From: DASPPM01 sp035604475
Lineage (GTDB): Bacteria > Pseudomonadota > Alphaproteobacteria > JACZXZ01
Assembly: GCA_035604475.1 (NCBI GenBank)
Contig: DATNIJ010000076.1
Span: 1-8,043, forward strand
DNA: 8,043 nucleotides
Direction of reading: 5' to 3'
The notes below the pieces were generated by a model. It ran no database searches, was not told the DNA's origin, and saw only the letters and a program-made list of their open reading frames with translations. Positions 7,081 to 8,043 of the stretch are shown here, in pieces. How positions within the stretch are numbered: the stretch's first letter is position 1; each line of letters starts with the position of its first letter. Position numbers and translations under genes: made by a program.

Positions 7081-7309
7081 GCGAGATCGCGGGGGCGGGA
7101 GAACCGAAAGCTGCGCACGATGCGCGCATGGCTGCCATGCCGTGACCCTCGCCGCCGATCGTGGTCCGCACCCGCCGCGGCGCGCCGCGCCAAGCCCGCC
7201 TCGCCCTTGGCGGCGCGAATTTCGCGGCCCTCTCCGGCTTTCGTTCCTCGCGCAAGGGCCGACGGATATGGCAGGCTAAAGGCAAGGAAGGGCTAAGGCG
7301 GGGCGCATC

Positions 7310-8043
7310 ATGTTTTCCGATCCGCGACGACTCGCCGTGGCGCTGGCCGGTCTCTGCACCTTTCTCGACCTCTATGCCACCCAGTCGCTGCTTCCACTCT
7401 TCGCCCGCACCTTTGCGGCAAGCCCCGCCGCGGTGAGCCTCACCGTGAGCGCCACCACCTTCGCCATTGCCCTGGTCGCTCCCTTCGTCGGCATCCTTGC
7501 CGACCTCATGGGGCGCAAACGCATCATCGTGAGCGCCATAGCACTCCTCGTCGTCCCGACCGCGCTCATCGCGCTTGCCACCAGCCTCGAGCAGGTCATC
7601 GTCCTGCGCTTCGTGCAGGGCCTGCTGCTGCCGCCCATCTTCGCGGTGACCGTCGTCTATATCGGCGATGAGTGGTCGGCCGCCGAGGTGCCGGCGGTCA
7701 CGGGGATCTATATGGCGGGGGCGGCACTCGGCGGCTTTCTCGGGCGCTTCATCAGCGGGCTCGCGAGCGAGCTCTGGGGCTGGCGCAGCGCCTTCCTCGT
7801 GCTCGCCGCGGTGACCGTCGTCTCGGCCATCGTCGTCGGCCTCTTCCTGCCCCGCGAGCGGCACTTCATGCGCGCCGCGGGGCTGGCGACCGCACTCAAC
7901 AGCATGGCCCGCAACCTGACGAACCGCCGCCTCGTCGCGACCTTCACGGTCGGTTTCGCCGTTCTCTTCTCCTTCGTCGCCGGCTTCACCTACGTGAACT
8001 TCTATCTCGCGGCTCCGCCCTTCGGCCTCTCGCCGGCCGGCCT
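7310..8043 (+). CDS. MFS transporter, YnfM/AraJ-like (DHA1 type), N-terminal part
   Basis: The frame is open from the ATG at 7310-7312 to the right edge, giving 244 residues and part of the next codon; about 400 are expected for the family. The N-terminal helix region has a T-F-x-D-L-Y-A-T-Q-S-L-L-P-L-F pattern like YnfM-type carriers (family: drug/sugar proton antiporters of the DHA1 group). The MFS A-motif is clear at residues 61-71 (G-I-L-A-D-L-M-G-R-K-R), and R100-F-V-Q103-G104 matches the B-motif in helix 4. About six to seven helices are visible. The start is chosen because an in-frame TAA lies at 7277-7279 and no other start codon lies between; the Shine-Dalgarno is modest (AAGG at 7295-7298, about 11 bases away). 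It diverges from the MFS_4 gene. The substrate is unknown. Confidence 0.87.
   Translation, partial: MFSDPRRLAVALAGLCTFLDLYATQSLLPLFARTFAASPAAVSLTVSATTFAIALVAPFVGILADLMGRKRIIVSAIALLVVPTALIALATSLEQVIVLRFVQGLLLPPIFAVTVVYIGDEWSAAEVPAVTGIYMAGAALGGFLGRFISGLASELWGWRSAFLVLAAVTVVSAIVVGLFLPRERHFMRAAGLATALNSMARNLTNRRLVATFTVGFAVLFSFVAGFTYVNFYLAAPPFGLSPAG

Larger units (their letters stand above)
6984..7309. other. Divergent intergenic region, no convincing gene
   Basis: These 326 bp separate two divergent MFS genes, so promoters for both are expected here. Seen: the Shine-Dalgarno of the left gene (6990-6995), a palindrome GGTC-AG-GACC (7006-7015), a strong GC hairpin (7018-7034), an 8-bp imperfect tandem repeat CTCACGAA/CTCGCGAA (7044-7059), and a CATAAT -10-like box on minus (7075-7080). 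An Arg/Ala/Pro-rich reading frame at 7078-7296 on + looks like a GC artefact. From 7100 to 7260 I see nothing I can name. No regulator gene lies in the gap. Confidence 0.6.

Noticed and set aside
6390..7145. 251-codon + frame opposite the MFS_4 gene
   Set aside because: Arg/Glu/Gly-rich antisense product, no start signal, runs out of the MFS_4 gene into the intergenic gap.
7078..7296. Small 72-codon + frame before the YnfM-like gene
   Set aside because: It has an AAGGG near its ATG and ends 13 bp before the MFS start, but the product is Arg/Ala/Pro-rich without any secondary-structure pattern or motif. Codon use is that of non-coding GC-rich DNA. Conservation in relatives would be needed to revive it.
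7076..7864. 262-codon - frame opposite the YnfM-like gene
   Set aside because: Antisense to a gene with clear MFS A- and B-motifs; charged low-complexity product.

Overview
The window is GC-rich chromosomal DNA, tightly packed with genes. A DUF3772-type MscS channel, Kup, a YqgE/AlgH-family protein and MFS carriers suggest a proteobacterium, most likely an alphaproteobacterium. That placement is inferred from gene content and base composition, not from a marker gene. No phage, transposon, CRISPR, tRNA or rRNA signature was seen. It reads as ordinary core and transport DNA.

Layout from left to right: (1) the C-terminal part of a DODA/YgiD-type class III extradiol dioxygenase on +, cut by the left edge; (2) a large mechanosensitive channel on +, 74 bp downstream; (3) converging on it with a 36-bp gap, a YqgE/AlgH-family protein on - that carries an N-terminal signal sequence, which is not usual for this family; (4) kup, a potassium uptake transporter, on -; (5) a YbfB/YjiJ-type (MFS_4) transporter on -; (6) a 326-bp divergent intergenic region; (7) the N-terminal half of a YnfM/AraJ-like MFS transporter on +, cut by the right edge.

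All four complete genes and the right-hand partial gene encode membrane or exported proteins. Kup (K+ import) and the MscS channel (osmotic release) could both serve osmotic and turgor balance, but they are on opposite strands and separated by the YqgE-like gene, so joint regulation is only a guess. The two MFS genes are divergent and belong to different subfamilies; nothing in the sequence shows their substrates.

The non-coding gaps hold several small structures: a 7-bp perfect GC hairpin in the probable leader of the MFS_4 gene, a 6-bp hairpin between MFS_4 and kup, three regularly spaced GGGTGCC copies between kup and the YqgE-like gene, and AT-rich promoter-like boxes. I found no convincing undescribed system. 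The best leads are the signal-sequence form of YqgE/AlgH and the spaced heptamer cluster.
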